A stretch of 64,000 nt of DNA, from contig UQWS01000003.1 of the NCBI GenBank assembly GCA_900544875.1, forward strand, positions 1 to 64,000, in the 5' to 3' direction. This stretch comes from an uncultured Collinsella sp. GTDB taxonomy: Bacteria > Actinomycetota > Coriobacteriia > Coriobacteriales > Coriobacteriaceae. This document shows, piece by piece, positions 18,976-27,653 of the stretch. Within the stretch, counting starts at the first letter, position 1. Each line of letters starts with the position of its first letter. The notes under the pieces were generated by a model that worked only from the letters and a program-made list of their open reading frames with translations, was not told where the DNA came from and made no database searches. Both the position numbers and the translations under genes were made by a program.

Positions 18976-20448
18976 ATGAAGATCGTAGGCGTTGCCGCCT
19001 GTACCGTGGGTATCGCCCACACGTATATGGCCCAGAAGGCGATTCAGGATGAATGCGCCGCTCGTGGCATCGAGTGCAAAGTCGAGGCTCAGGGTGGTCT
19101 GGGTATCGAGAATGAGCTCACGCAGGAAGACGTTGATTGCGCCGACCTGGTGCTCGAGTCCGTCGACGTGGGTGTCGAGAACGAGGACCGTTTTGAGCAG
19201 AAGATGGCCGAGGGCAAGTTCCTGAAGGTCGGTACCTCGGATGTAATCGCCGATCCGGCAAAGATCATCGACCAGGCTGTTGAGATCATCAAGGCGACGG
19301 GCGGCTCCGTTGACGCGCCCAAGGCCGAGGCCAAGGCAGAGAAGAAGGCCGTCTCCGCTGCCCCGCAGGCCCCGACACCGGCGTCCAAGCAGTCTATCTT
19401 TGCCGATTCCGGCAAGACGCTGCTCAATGCATTCAATACCGGCGTTTCCTATTTTATCCCCATTGTCGTTATCGGCGGCGTGTTCCTTGCCTTCTCACTG
19501 GCATCCGGCACCGCCGGCGCCAATGGCATGGAGGTTACGAACCCGCTAATGGTGAGCCTTAACACCATCGGTATGGCCGGCATCTCCATGATGATTCCGG
19601 TGCTTGCGGCATACATCTCCTATTCGATGGCCGGCAAGCCCGCGCTCGCCCCCGGTTTTGTCCTGGGCTACCTGGTCAACAACGCAGTCGTTACCCCTAA
19701 CGGCAACAGCGTTTCGACCGGTTTCTTGGGCGCCATGATCATGGCGGTCATCTGCGGCTACTTTGTCCGCTGGATGAAGACCTGGAAGGTCAACAACACC
19801 ATCCAGACCATCATGCCCATCCTGATCATCCCGATTCTGACCTCGCTTGTCCTGGGTATGGCCTATATCTACATCCTGGCCACGCCGCTTGGCTTTGTGA
19901 TGGACTGGCTTACCAGCGTGCTCGGCAGCCTGCAGGGCGGCTCCGCTGTTGTCCTTGGTTTGGTCATTGGTGTTATGACCGCCTTCGACATGGGTGGCCC
20001 CATCAACAAGACCGCCTCGACCTTTACCATGGCTATCATGGCATCCGGTATCTATGGTCCTAACGGTATGTTCCGCGTTGCCGTCGCCGTTCCCCCGATC
20101 GCCTGTGGCCTCGCTGCGCTCATCGCCAAGAACAAGTTCGATGACGCCGACCGTCAGATGGGCATCTCCGCACTGTTCATGGGCTGCATCGGTATTACCG
20201 AGGGCGCCATTCCCTTCGCGGTCAAGGATCTCGGCCACACCCTTCCCGGCATCTGCATCGGCTCTGCCGTGGGCGCTGCTCTCGCCGCCTTCCAGGGTAT
20301 CGACTGCTACGTCCCGCACGGTGGCTTTATCGTCGCCCTTGCTACCAACAACGTCGCGCTGTTCTGCCTGGACATCGTGATTGGCTCTGTGGTTGCCGCT
20401 GCAATCCTGATTGCCATGAAGCCCACGCTCGATAAGCAGGCCAAGTAA
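18976..20448 (+). CDS. PTS fructose-family transporter, EIIBC
   Basis: A 490-residue fused PTS permease that imports and phosphorylates a sugar. The EIIB domain (1-100) has its phospho-cysteine at residue 9 in AACTVGIAHTYMA, the fructose-family signature. An Ala/Lys/Pro-rich linker spans about 108-140. EIIC (about 145-480) has roughly nine membrane helices and the GITEGAIPF motif. The EIIA partner is encoded as the last gene of the operon. GAGGGAAG precedes the ATG. The imported sugar is not known; the operon's aldolase and transketolase suggest a ketose, polyol or hexose phosphate route. Confidence 0.93.
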   Translation: MKIVGVAACTVGIAHTYMAQKAIQDECAARGIECKVEAQGGLGIENELTQEDVDCADLVLESVDVGVENEDRFEQKMAEGKFLKVGTSDVIADPAKIIDQAVEIIKATGGSVDAPKAEAKAEKKAVSAAPQAPTPASKQSIFADSGKTLLNAFNTGVSYFIPIVVIGGVFLAFSLASGTAGANGMEVTNPLMVSLNTIGMAGISMMIPVLAAYISYSMAGKPALAPGFVLGYLVNNAVVTPNGNSVSTGFLGAMIMAVICGYFVRWMKTWKVNNTIQTIMPILIIPILTSLVLGMAYIYILATPLGFVMDWLTSVLGSLQGGSAVVLGLVIGVMTAFDMGGPINKTASTFTMAIMASGIYGPNGMFRVAVAVPPIACGLAALIAKNKFDDADRQMGISALFMGCIGITEGAIPFAVKDLGHTLPGICIGSAVGAALAAFQGIDCYVPHGGFIVALATNNVALFCLDIVIGSVVAAAILIAMKPTLDKQAK

Positions 20449-20462
20449 ACCTTTAAGGACTC

Positions 20463-20500
20463 CGGTTGTGCGGAGGGATGGATTTGACTCCGCACAACCG
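20463..20500 (+). repeat. Hairpin between EIIBC and GatZ-like gene
   Basis: Perfect 13-bp arms (CGGTTGTGCGGAG / CTCCGCACAACCG) with a 12-nt loop and no T run. More likely an mRNA-processing or stabilising hairpin than a full terminator, because the operon continues. Confidence 0.65.
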
Positions 20501-20592
20501 CCCCTACACAACAAAATCCATCTGCACTGATAGGGCCCGCATCTGGGTCCCAGGGAACTTTTGTCAAAAATCTTCTGGAGAAGGAGAACAAA

Positions 20593-21861
20593 ATGTCCAA
20601 CCTCACCATCCGCCAGGCCGTTCAGGGCATGCTCAAGCTGCAGGATAGCGGCGATCACGCAACCATGGTCGGCATTGGCCCCATGAGCCCCAACCTGATT
20701 CAGGCCGTGTTCGAGCTTGCCAAGGACGAGGATTTCCCGCCCATGTTTATCGCCAGCCGCAACCAGGTCGATATGGACGAGATGGGCGCCGGCTACGTCA
20801 ACGGTTGGGACCAGACGCGCTTTGCCGCCGACATCAAGAAGGTTGCCGACGAGGTGGGTTACACCGGTCCGTACTACCTGTGCCGCGATCACGGCGGTCC
20901 GTGGCAGCGCGACGAGGAGCGTAACGCCCACCTGCCCGAGGATGAGGCCATGGAGCTCGCCCGCAAGTCCTTCGTCGCCGACATGGAGGCAGGCTTTGAC
21001 CTGCTGATGGTCGACCCCACCAAGGACCCCTATCAGATCGGCAAGGTTATTCCGCTCGACGTGGTGCTTCGCCGCACGATTGATCTTATCGACTACCTTG
21101 AGCAGTACCGTCGCGAGCATAACCTTCCCGAGGTCGCCTATGAGGTCGGTACCGAGGAGACCAATGGCGGCTTGACCTCTACCGATAAGTACGAGGAGTT
21201 CATTTCTCAGCTGCAGCCCGAGCTCGAGAAGCGCGGCTGCCCCATGCCCACCTTTATCGTCGGCCAGACCGGCACGCTTACCCGTTGGACCGAACAGGTT
21301 GGCCATTACAACTTTAAGAACGCCCGCGAGCTCGCCGACATGGCAAAGCGCTACGGCGTGGGCCTGAAGGAGCACAACGCCGACTATCTGGATGACGCAA
21401 CGCTGCTCGAGCACATCCCGGCTCACGTGACGGCCTCCAATGTCGCCCCTCAGTACGGCACCGAGGAGACTCGCGCCTACCTCAAGCTCTGCGCTACCGA
21501 GCAGATTCTGGTCGACAACGGCCTGTGCGACGATCCCTCCGACCTGTATCACACGCTGCTGGTCAAGGCTATCAAGACCGAGCGTTGGCGCAAGTGGATG
21601 ACTGGCGACGATGTCAACCTGCAGGTTGACGACATTCTGGCCGACGACGAGCTCAGCCTGAAGATTCTGGATGTCTCCGGCCACTACGCGTTCAACGATC
21701 CCGAGGTCAAGGAGCAGGTCGAGAAGCTCTATCGCAACCTCGCTGCCCAGGACATTGACGGCAAGCGCTTTGTGATCGAGCACATCAAGCGCCCGATCAA
21801 GCAGTACGTCGTCGGTCTTAACCTCAAGGGCGTCACGAGCCGCATCGAGAAGGCTCTCTAA
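20593..21861 (+). CDS. GatZ/KbaZ-like protein (class II tagatose-bisphosphate aldolase, non-catalytic-subunit family)
   Basis: A 422-residue TIM-barrel protein of the GatZ/KbaZ family. Recognisable blocks are GIGPMSPN, FIASRNQVD, YYLCRDHGGPWQ, DLLMVDPTKDP, YEVGTEETNGG and GVGLKEHNADYL. In E. coli GatZ supports the catalytic class II aldolase GatY, but no GatY homologue is in this operon. Some stand-alone members have been reported to act as ketohexose-6-phosphate 4-epimerases, which would fit here: the product would be fructose 6-phosphate, the substrate of the next two enzymes. That role is inferred. GGAGAAGGAG precedes the ATG. Confidence 0.85.
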   Translation: MSNLTIRQAVQGMLKLQDSGDHATMVGIGPMSPNLIQAVFELAKDEDFPPMFIASRNQVDMDEMGAGYVNGWDQTRFAADIKKVADEVGYTGPYYLCRDHGGPWQRDEERNAHLPEDEAMELARKSFVADMEAGFDLLMVDPTKDPYQIGKVIPLDVVLRRTIDLIDYLEQYRREHNLPEVAYEVGTEETNGGLTSTDKYEEFISQLQPELEKRGCPMPTFIVGQTGTLTRWTEQVGHYNFKNARELADMAKRYGVGLKEHNADYLDDATLLEHIPAHVTASNVAPQYGTEETRAYLKLCATEQILVDNGLCDDPSDLYHTLLVKAIKTERWRKWMTGDDVNLQVDDILADDELSLKILDVSGHYAFNDPEVKEQVEKLYRNLAAQDIDGKRFVIEHIKRPIKQYVVGLNLKGVTSRIEKAL

Positions 21862-21918
21862 GTAGCTTTTCCTACACGACGCCGAGCCTGGGGCATGTCC
21901 CAGCTGCAGGCCCGGCAC

Positions 21919-21955
21919 ATAGGACAAAGGGACATCCCCTTTGTCCTATTTTTTG
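21919..21955 (+). terminator. Internal terminator-like hairpin, GGACAAAGGGACA type
   Basis: ATAGGACAAAGG / CCTTTGTCCTAT arms with a short loop and a following T6 tract, 60 bp after the GatZ-like stop. It looks fully terminator-competent, though the operon seems to continue. It shares its AAAGGGACA core with the palindrome at 41,690. Confidence 0.7.
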
Positions 21956-21986
21956 AGTTTTGGATTCCTTAGAAGGAGTTTGCACC

Positions 21987-22670
21987 ATGAAGTTCTTTAT
22001 CGATACCGCCAACCTTGACGAGATCGCCGAGGCCAAGAGCTGGGGCTGCCTTGCCGGCGTCACCACCAACCCGTCCCTGTACGCCAAGACCGGCGGCAAG
22101 CTCGCCGACTTTGAGCCCCATATGCTCAAGATTGCCGAGCTCTGCGAGGGCCTGCCCGTGTCTGCTGAGTCCACCGCGACCACTGCCGAGGGCATGATCG
22201 AGGAGGGCAAGCGTCTTGCCGCCCTGGCTCCCAACATCGTGGTCAAGCTTCCCGTGTGCGAGGCCGGCCTCGCCGCCTGCCGCGCCCTGGCCGATGCGGG
22301 CGTGCGCGTCAACATGACGCTTGTTTTCTCGCCGACGCAGGCCCTCATGGCCGCCAACGCCGGTGCCCGCTACATCAGCCCGTTTGTCGGCCGCTTTGAC
22401 GACATCGCCGAGGACGGCATCTCGCAGCTCGACAATGTCGTGACATGCATCAAGAACTATGACTGGACCGGCAAGAACGTCGACGACACCGTCGAGATCA
22501 TCACCGCTTCGGTCCGCACGCCCAACCACGTGACCCAGGCGGCTCTTCTGGGTGCCGACATCGCGACCGTGCCCATGGCCGCTCTCAAGAAGTGCCTGCA
22601 TCACCCGCTGACCGACCAGGGCCTCGCCTCTTTTGAGGCTGACTGGAAAAAGGTCGTCGAGGCACAGTAA
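21987..22670 (+). CDS. fsa: Fructose-6-phosphate aldolase / transaldolase-like
   Basis: A 227-residue protein of the short transaldolase family. FSA members split fructose 6-phosphate into dihydroxyacetone and glyceraldehyde 3-phosphate; others are true transaldolases. The Schiff-base lysine is K87 in NIVVKLPV. GVTTNPSLYAK, NMTLVFSPTQA and YISPFVGR are the typical barrel strands. Length and motifs match the TalC/MipB group, so aldolase and transaldolase activity cannot be separated by eye. The start is fixed by AGAAGGAG 8 nt upstream. Confidence 0.9.
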   Translation: MKFFIDTANLDEIAEAKSWGCLAGVTTNPSLYAKTGGKLADFEPHMLKIAELCEGLPVSAESTATTAEGMIEEGKRLAALAPNIVVKLPVCEAGLAACRALADAGVRVNMTLVFSPTQALMAANAGARYISPFVGRFDDIAEDGISQLDNVVTCIKNYDWTGKNVDDTVEIITASVRTPNHVTQAALLGADIATVPMAALKKCLHHPLTDQGLASFEADWKKVVEAQ

Positions 22671-22680
22671 CGATGGTTCT

Positions 22681-22711
22681 GCCGGCCCAGCATTTGTTAT
22701 GCCGGGCCGGC
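22681..22711 (+). repeat. Intercistronic hairpin
   Basis: GCCGGCCCAGCA / TGCCGGGCCGGC, 12-bp arms with one mismatch, between fsa and the transketolase N-subunit gene. No T run. Confidence 0.6.
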
Positions 22712-22732
22712 GTGCTCAAGAGAGGAAACTCC

Positions 22733-23563
22733 ATGACCGATCAGGAACTGGCCAAGATTGCCAATGAGGTTCGCCGCGGTATTGTCACGGGCGTCCACGC
22801 CGCCAAGTCGGGGCATCCGGGCGGATCGCTTGGCGCCGCCGACATTATGACCTACCTCTACTTTGAGGAAATGGATGTCGACCCGGCGAATCCGAGCCGC
22901 GCCGAGTGCGATCGCTTTGTGCTCTCCAAGGGACATTGCGCTCCGGCACTCTATGCCGTGCTCGCCGAACGCGGATTCTTTCCCAAGGAGGAGCTCGAGA
23001 CGCTCCGTCATATCGGCAGCCGCCTGCAGGGCCATCCCAATATGAATGACACGCCGGGCGTAGACATGTCTACCGGATCGCTCGGTCAGGGTATCTCCGC
23101 CGCGGTTGGAATGGCGCTCGCCGCAAAGCACTGGGGTGACAGCTACCGCGTCTACACGCTGTTGGGCGACGGCGAGTGCGAGGAGGGCCAGGTGTGGGAG
23201 GCGGCCATGTTCGCCGGCAACCACGACCTGGATAACCTCGTCGCTATCGTCGATCATAATGGCCTGCAAATTGACGGCAGTATCGACGAAGTTAACTCGG
23301 CTATGCCACTTGCCGACAAGTTCCGCGCTTTTAAGTGGCATGTGATCGAGCTCGCCGACGGTAACGACATGGCGCAGATTGCCGCCGCCTTTGCCGAGGC
23401 TCGCAAAGTGAGCGCCTCGCCTGTGGCCATTATCGCCGAGACGGTGAAGGGCAAGGGCGTCTCCTTTATGGAAAACCAGGTGGGCTGGCACGGCAAGGCA
23501 CCCAACGATGAACAGTTTGAGCAGGCCATGGCCGAGCTCGCAGCAGCAGGGGAGGAGCTCTAA
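22733..23563 (+). CDS. Transketolase, N-terminal (TPP-binding) subunit
   Basis: A 276-residue half transketolase. SGHPGGSLGAADI binds the cofactor diphosphate, and the TPP motif GDGECEEGQVWEAAMFAGNH...DHNGLQIDG is complete. It pairs with the next gene to make the full enzyme, which moves two-carbon ketol units between sugar phosphates. The split arrangement is common in Firmicutes and some actinobacteria. The start at 22733 has AGAGAGGAAA upstream. Its stop codon overlaps the next start. Confidence 0.93.
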   Translation: MTDQELAKIANEVRRGIVTGVHAAKSGHPGGSLGAADIMTYLYFEEMDVDPANPSRAECDRFVLSKGHCAPALYAVLAERGFFPKEELETLRHIGSRLQGHPNMNDTPGVDMSTGSLGQGISAAVGMALAAKHWGDSYRVYTLLGDGECEEGQVWEAAMFAGNHDLDNLVAIVDHNGLQIDGSIDEVNSAMPLADKFRAFKWHVIELADGNDMAQIAAAFAEARKVSASPVAIIAETVKGKGVSFMENQVGWHGKAPNDEQFEQAMAELAAAGEEL

Positions 23564-24501
23564 TGGCAGACGTCAAGAAAGTCGCCACGCGCGTTAGCTA
23601 TGGCGAGGCACTTGTCGAGCTGGGCAATGAGCGCGATGACTTTGTGGTTCTCGATGCCGACCTGGCCGCCGCAACGCAGACCGCAAAGTTTAAGGCTGCG
23701 CACCCCGAGCGCTTCTACGATGCCGGCATTGCCGAGAGCAACTTGATGGGGCTTGCCGCCGGCATCGCGACCACGGGTCACGTCGCCTTTGCGAGCACTT
23801 TTGCCATGTTCGCCGCCGGCCGCGCGTACGAGCAAGTGCGTAATTCCATCGGCTATCCGCACCTCAACGTCAAAATCGGCGCTACGCACGCGGGCATCTC
23901 GGTCGGTGAAGACGGCGCCACGCATCAGTGCTGCGAGGACATCGCGCTCATGCGCACGATTCCGGGTATGACGGTGATCGTTCCCGCCGATGACATCGAG
24001 GCTCGCGCTTGCGTACGCGCCGCGTATGAATTTGAGGGGCCAGTCTACATGCGCTTCGGCCGTCTGGCAACACCGGTCATCAACGACCACGAGGACTATG
24101 AGTTCAAGATTGGTCGCGGCGTGGTCGTGCGCGAGGGGTCCGATGTGACCATCATCGCTTGTGGCCTTATGGTCGCTGAGGCGCTTGAGGCTGCCGAGGC
24201 GCTCGCTGCCGATGGTATCGATGCCGAGGTCATCAACATGCACACGATCAAGCCGCTTGATGAGCGCCTGGTGGTTGCCAGCGCCAAGAAGACTGGTCGC
24301 GTGGTCACCGCCGAGGAGCATTCGATTATCGGTGGTCTTGGCGAGGCCGTGGCCTCGGTGCTCGCGGAACAGCATCCGGTGCCGATGCGACGCGTCGGCG
24401 TGCGCGATGTGTATGGCGAGTCCGGCCCTGCGGTCGATTTGCTGCACAAGTACGGTTTGGACGCCGACGGCATCGAAGCTGCGGTCAGGTCCGTGTTGTA
24501 A
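23563..24501 (+). CDS. Transketolase, C-terminal subunit
   Basis: A 312-residue partner of the preceding gene. It contains the pyrimidine-binding domain with the catalytic glutamate region (FYDAGIAESNLMGLAAGIA) and the C-terminal transketolase domain (about 190-310: VTIIACGLMVAEALEAAE). The TAATG overlap with the N-subunit gene indicates translational coupling and equal stoichiometry. Confidence 0.93.
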   Translation: MADVKKVATRVSYGEALVELGNERDDFVVLDADLAAATQTAKFKAAHPERFYDAGIAESNLMGLAAGIATTGHVAFASTFAMFAAGRAYEQVRNSIGYPHLNVKIGATHAGISVGEDGATHQCCEDIALMRTIPGMTVIVPADDIEARACVRAAYEFEGPVYMRFGRLATPVINDHEDYEFKIGRGVVVREGSDVTIIACGLMVAEALEAAEALAADGIDAEVINMHTIKPLDERLVVASAKKTGRVVTAEEHSIIGGLGEAVASVLAEQHPVPMRRVGVRDVYGESGPAVDLLHKYGLDADGIEAAVRSVL

Positions 24502-24512
24502 GGAAGGTTTCT

Positions 24513-24965
24513 ATGGGATTTGTATCTGCCAACCAAGTGACGATCGGGTATACCGCCGCCTCGCGCGAGGATGCCCTGCATTATTTGTCCGAGCAGGCCA
24601 TCGAGCTCGGCTTTGCCGATGATGCATCTGCCGTAGAGGCTGCCTTTATTGCTCGCGAGAACGAGGCCGAGACCGGCCTTGTCGCCGGTTTTGCCGTTCC
24701 GCATGCCAAAAGCGACGCGATTCATACGCCGGGCGTTGCCGTGCTTAAACTGGCCGAGCCCGTTGAATGGCCGAGTTTCGATGGGGTGCCCGTCGATGTT
24801 GCGCTCGCGCTGTACGTGCCCGCCGGCGAGGCTGGAACCACGCACCTGCGTCTGCTCTCCAAGGCTGCCGTGATGCTGATGGATGCCGCCTTCCGTGACA
24901 AGGTGCGCGCGAGCACCGATCCCGTTGAGATTGCGGAGCTCATCAATAGCGGACTCGAAGACTAG
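24513..24965 (+). CDS. PTS fructose-family EIIA
   Basis: A 150-residue EIIA of the fructose/mannitol family. It takes phosphate from HPr on histidine 64 (GFAVPHAKSDA) and passes it to the EIIB cysteine of the EIIBC protein at the head of the operon. An 11-nt gap separates it from the transketolase gene. It is the last gene of the operon, which ends in a strong terminator. Confidence 0.92.
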   Translation: MGFVSANQVTIGYTAASREDALHYLSEQAIELGFADDASAVEAAFIARENEAETGLVAGFAVPHAKSDAIHTPGVAVLKLAEPVEWPSFDGVPVDVALALYVPAGEAGTTHLRLLSKAAVMLMDAAFRDKVRASTDPVEIAELINSGLED

Positions 24966-25007
24966 AACGGTCATCCCGTTCAATCAATCGATCCTTCTCC
25001 AAGGAAA

Positions 25008-25044
25008 AGGGCCGCGACGCCATATAGGTGTCGCGGCCCTGTTT
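25008..25044 (+). terminator. Terminator of the PTS/aldolase operon
   Basis: 11-bp arms AGGGCCGCGAC / GTCGCGGCCCT, 11-nt loop, then GTTT. Confidence 0.85.
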
Positions 25045-25050
25045 GCGTTT

Positions 25051-25098
25051 CCCCAGATAAAACCTGCCAAAATAAACCTGTCCCTTTTTGGCAGGTTA
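25051..25098 (+). repeat. CTGTCCC palindrome family, copy 1
   Basis: Begins CCCCAGATAAAACC. Hairpin arms AACCTGCCAAAA and TTTTTGGCAGGTT around a TAAACCTGTCCC loop. Nearly identical copies lie at 25903, 31811 and, inverted, 29223. Confidence 0.9.
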
Positions 25099-25210
25099 CG
25101 TCATAAAGCTTCTGTCTATGTAACGAAAGTACAATATGATATATACGTTATATACAAGGTTGTGACGTGCAGTAGATTTGCGGCAATACAAGCCGGCGAA
25201 GGGGGCCGAT

Positions 25211-25861
25211 ATGATCAAGGCTGTCATTTTTGACATGGATGGAACGCTGGTCGATACCGAGCGTTTGGACATGAGGGCATGGAAGGTGGGTGCTGCCGAG
25301 CTGGGGATTGCGATTGACGATGCGCTGGTCCATCAGTTTATCGGTCGCTCGATGCCCGATGTCAGGGACATCCTTGAGGAGCATTACGGCAGCCGCGAAA
25401 TCGTCGAGACGGTCGAAGCCCACTACAGGGATGCTCTCGACGAGATGGTCAAGACCGATCTGGAGCTCAAGGCCGGCGCCGCCGAGTGCCTCGAAGAGCT
25501 GCTGGCTGCGGGCTATCACGTGGGCCTTGCGACGTCGTCGCGCCGCGTTGCGGCCGAGCGCAACCTTAAGACGGTCGGCCTCTTTGATAGGTTTGAGACG
25601 GTGACCTGCAACGAGGATACCCTGAACGGCAAGCCCGATCCTGAGATCTATCTGCTCGCCTGCGAGCGCGCGGGCTTTGCTCCCGAGGAATGCGCCGTGG
25701 TCGAGGATTCCCGCAACGGCTGCGTCTCGGGCATCGCGGCCGGCTGCCATGTCTTTGCCGTGCCCGATATCGTGCCGCTGCCGCAGGACGTGGCGGACGG
25801 CTGCGAGGCCGTACTTGATACGCTGTTCGATCTGACGGCGGCGGTCAGGGCCGTGCGCTAA
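25211..25861 (+). CDS. HAD-family hydrolase, beta-phosphoglucomutase-like (copy 1)
   Basis: A 216-residue HAD phosphatase or phosphomutase. The nucleophile motif FDMDGTLVDTE is at the N-terminus, TSSRR supplies the motif II serine region, and KPDPEIYL...VVEDSRNGCVSG are motifs III/IV. A helical cap sits between motifs I and II. The substrate is unknown. A very similar gene lies at 27,000, with its upstream region also conserved. The start MIKAVIF follows GGGGGCC; the 11 residues upstream are not family-like. Confidence 0.88.
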   Translation: MIKAVIFDMDGTLVDTERLDMRAWKVGAAELGIAIDDALVHQFIGRSMPDVRDILEEHYGSREIVETVEAHYRDALDEMVKTDLELKAGAAECLEELLAAGYHVGLATSSRRVAAERNLKTVGLFDRFETVTCNEDTLNGKPDPEIYLLACERAGFAPEECAVVEDSRNGCVSGIAAGCHVFAVPDIVPLPQDVADGCEAVLDTLFDLTAAVRAVR

Positions 25862-25902
25862 AGGTATGCGCCGAGGCTGATGACGGTTGCCCCGCGATAT
25901 TT

Positions 25903-25951
25903 CCCCAGATAAAACCTGCCAAAATAAACCTGTCCCTTTTTGGTAGGTTAC
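25903..25951 (+). repeat. CTGTCCC palindrome family, copy 2
   Basis: Same element as at 25051, with one arm difference (GGTAGGTT). Its right end contains the stop codon of the convergent larE gene. Confidence 0.9.
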
Positions 25952-26826
25952 TGGTTCATGTTGCCGTGGATGTAGGGAGTTACCTCGGGGGAGATATGGC
26001 CGCAGCCTAGGTTTCGCAGGGCAGATTCGATAGCGGCGGGCAGTGGGGTCTTGCCCTCGTCGTTGACCGCGGCGCCACCGAGGGCGGCAATCTTGGCAAC
26101 GTCTGCCGGCTCGGCCTCGATATGCATGCAGCCGCCGACGAGGCGTGCGCGGACCTGGTCCAGGCCAAGGTCGTGCAGGTAGTCCTCACAGGTGCGGATT
26201 ACATCGACCTTCTCGCGCGTGAGCTCCTCGCCCGTGGGGACGCGCGTGGCCAGGCAGGCTCCTGCCGGCAGGTTCCAGACGGGGTATCCCCAGGCGCGTA
26301 GCAGCTCGCGCTCCTCGTCCTTGGTAAAGCCGACCTCCATAAGCGGCGAGCGCACGCCGAGCTCCTGGGCGGCGCGCATGCCGGGGCGGTAGTCGCCGCG
26401 GTCGCTTGCGTTGCTGCCGTCGATGACGGTGGGAAAACCCAGCGACCTGGCGTGGTTGACGATGGCGGTAAAGCCGGCGCGCTTGCAGTGGTAGCAGCGG
26501 TCGGCGTCGTTGCAGGCTACCTGGGGGAGCTGCAGCTGATCGACCGAGAGGTTGAGCACGGGGAGCTTGAAATGTGGCCCCTCATCGGCCTGCCCGTCAA
26601 CCGCCCGCTCAAACGAAGCCTGCTCGGGCGTGCCGATGAACGGCGTGGTGAGGTGAACGAGAAGCGTGCTGGCGGGCATGATGCGGGCGCAGACCGCGGC
26701 CAAAAAGCTGCTGTCGACGCCACCGGAAAAGCCGATGGCGACGCGTCCGTATGCTAAAAGCAGCTGCTCGAGCGCTGCGAGTTTGTCCTGAAGCCCCTCT
26801 GCGGGTGCGGTGGTGTCTGAAAGCAT
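25948..26826 (-). CDS. larE: LarE-type ATP-dependent sulfur transferase
   Basis: A 292-residue PP-loop protein. LarE supplies sulfur to the pyridinium cofactor of the nickel-pincer lactate racemase family. The PP-loop is SGGVDSS (34-40). CYHC (about 113-116) and the cysteine of GACLATR make a three-cysteine set, as in LarE proteins reported to carry a [4Fe-4S] cluster instead of sacrificing a single cysteine. GSNASDRGDYRPG is a family block. No larA, larB or larC is in the window, so the acceptor enzyme must be elsewhere or different. AAGGATC precedes the ATG. It lies between the two HAD copies on the opposite strand. Confidence 0.9.
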   Translation of the reverse strand: MLSDTTAPAEGLQDKLAALEQLLLAYGRVAIGFSGGVDSSFLAAVCARIMPASTLLVHLTTPFIGTPEQASFERAVDGQADEGPHFKLPVLNLSVDQLQLPQVACNDADRCYHCKRAGFTAIVNHARSLGFPTVIDGSNASDRGDYRPGMRAAQELGVRSPLMEVGFTKDEERELLRAWGYPVWNLPAGACLATRVPTGEELTREKVDVIRTCEDYLHDLGLDQVRARLVGGCMHIEAEPADVAKIAALGGAAVNDEGKTPLPAAIESALRNLGCGHISPEVTPYIHGNMNQ

Positions 26827-26999
26827 GAATTGATCCTTACCAATATGTACTCGGTCGAAAACTATAATCCTACTGGGCTGCTTGTCATAAGACTTCTATC
26901 TATGTAACGGAAGTGCAATATGCTATATACGTTATATACAAGTTTACAAGTGCGGTAAAGTTGCGGGAGTACAGCAGCGCGAAGCGATGGGGGACCGAT

Positions 27000-27650
27000 A
27001 TGATCAAGGCCGTTATTTTCGACATGGACGGAACGCTGGTCGATACCGAACGTTTGGGTATCAAGGCGTGGAAGGCGGGCGCGGCCGAGCTGGGATTCGC
27101 GATTGATGATGCGCTGATCCATCAGTTTATCGGCCGCACGCTGCCTGATGTCATGGAGATCCTTGATGGGCATTACGGCGGCCGCGAAACCGCTGAGGCG
27201 ATCTATCGTCGTCACAAGGAGATTCGCGACGAGATGGTCAAGACCGATCTGGAGCTTAAGGGCGGTGCCGCCGAGTGCCTGGACGAGCTGCTGGCTGCGG
27301 GCTATCACGTGGGTCTTGCGACGTCGTCGCGTCACGTCACGGCCGAGCGCAACCTCAAAATGGTCGGTCTCTTTGACAAGTTTGAAACGGTGACCTGCGG
27401 CGAGGATGTCGTGCACGGCAAGCCCGACCCTGAGATGTACCTGCTCGCCTGCGAGCGCACGGGCTTTGCCCCCGAGGAGTGCGCCGTGGTCGAGGATTCG
27501 CGCAACGGTTGCGTCTCGGGCATCACGGCCGGTTGCCACGTGTTTGCCGTTCCCGACATCGTGCCGCTGCCGCAGGACGTGGTGGATGGCTGCGAGGCCG
27601 TGCTCGATACGCTGTTCGATCTGACGGCGGCGGTCAAGGCCGTGCGCTAG
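27000..27650 (+). CDS. HAD-family hydrolase, beta-phosphoglucomutase-like (copy 2)
   Basis: A 216-residue paralogue of the gene at 25,211, identical over long stretches and with all HAD motifs intact (FDMDGTLVDTE, TSSRH, VVEDSRNGCVSG). Differences cluster in the cap domain (MEILDGHYGGRETAEAIYRR against RDILEEHYGSREIVETVEAH), where substrate is selected. The two copies may therefore have diverged in specificity. The upstream 100 bp also matches copy 1. Confidence 0.88.
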   Translation: MIKAVIFDMDGTLVDTERLGIKAWKAGAAELGFAIDDALIHQFIGRTLPDVMEILDGHYGGRETAEAIYRRHKEIRDEMVKTDLELKGGAAECLDELLAAGYHVGLATSSRHVTAERNLKMVGLFDKFETVTCGEDVVHGKPDPEMYLLACERTGFAPEECAVVEDSRNGCVSGITAGCHVFAVPDIVPLPQDVVDGCEAVLDTLFDLTAAVKAVR

Positions 27651-27653
27651 CGT

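Noticed and set aside
19546..21927. 793-codon open frame on the minus strand
   Set aside because: Antisense to EIIBC and the GatZ-like gene. Its low-complexity His/Gly/Asp/Val composition is that of a codon-bias shadow, and it has no recognisable domain.
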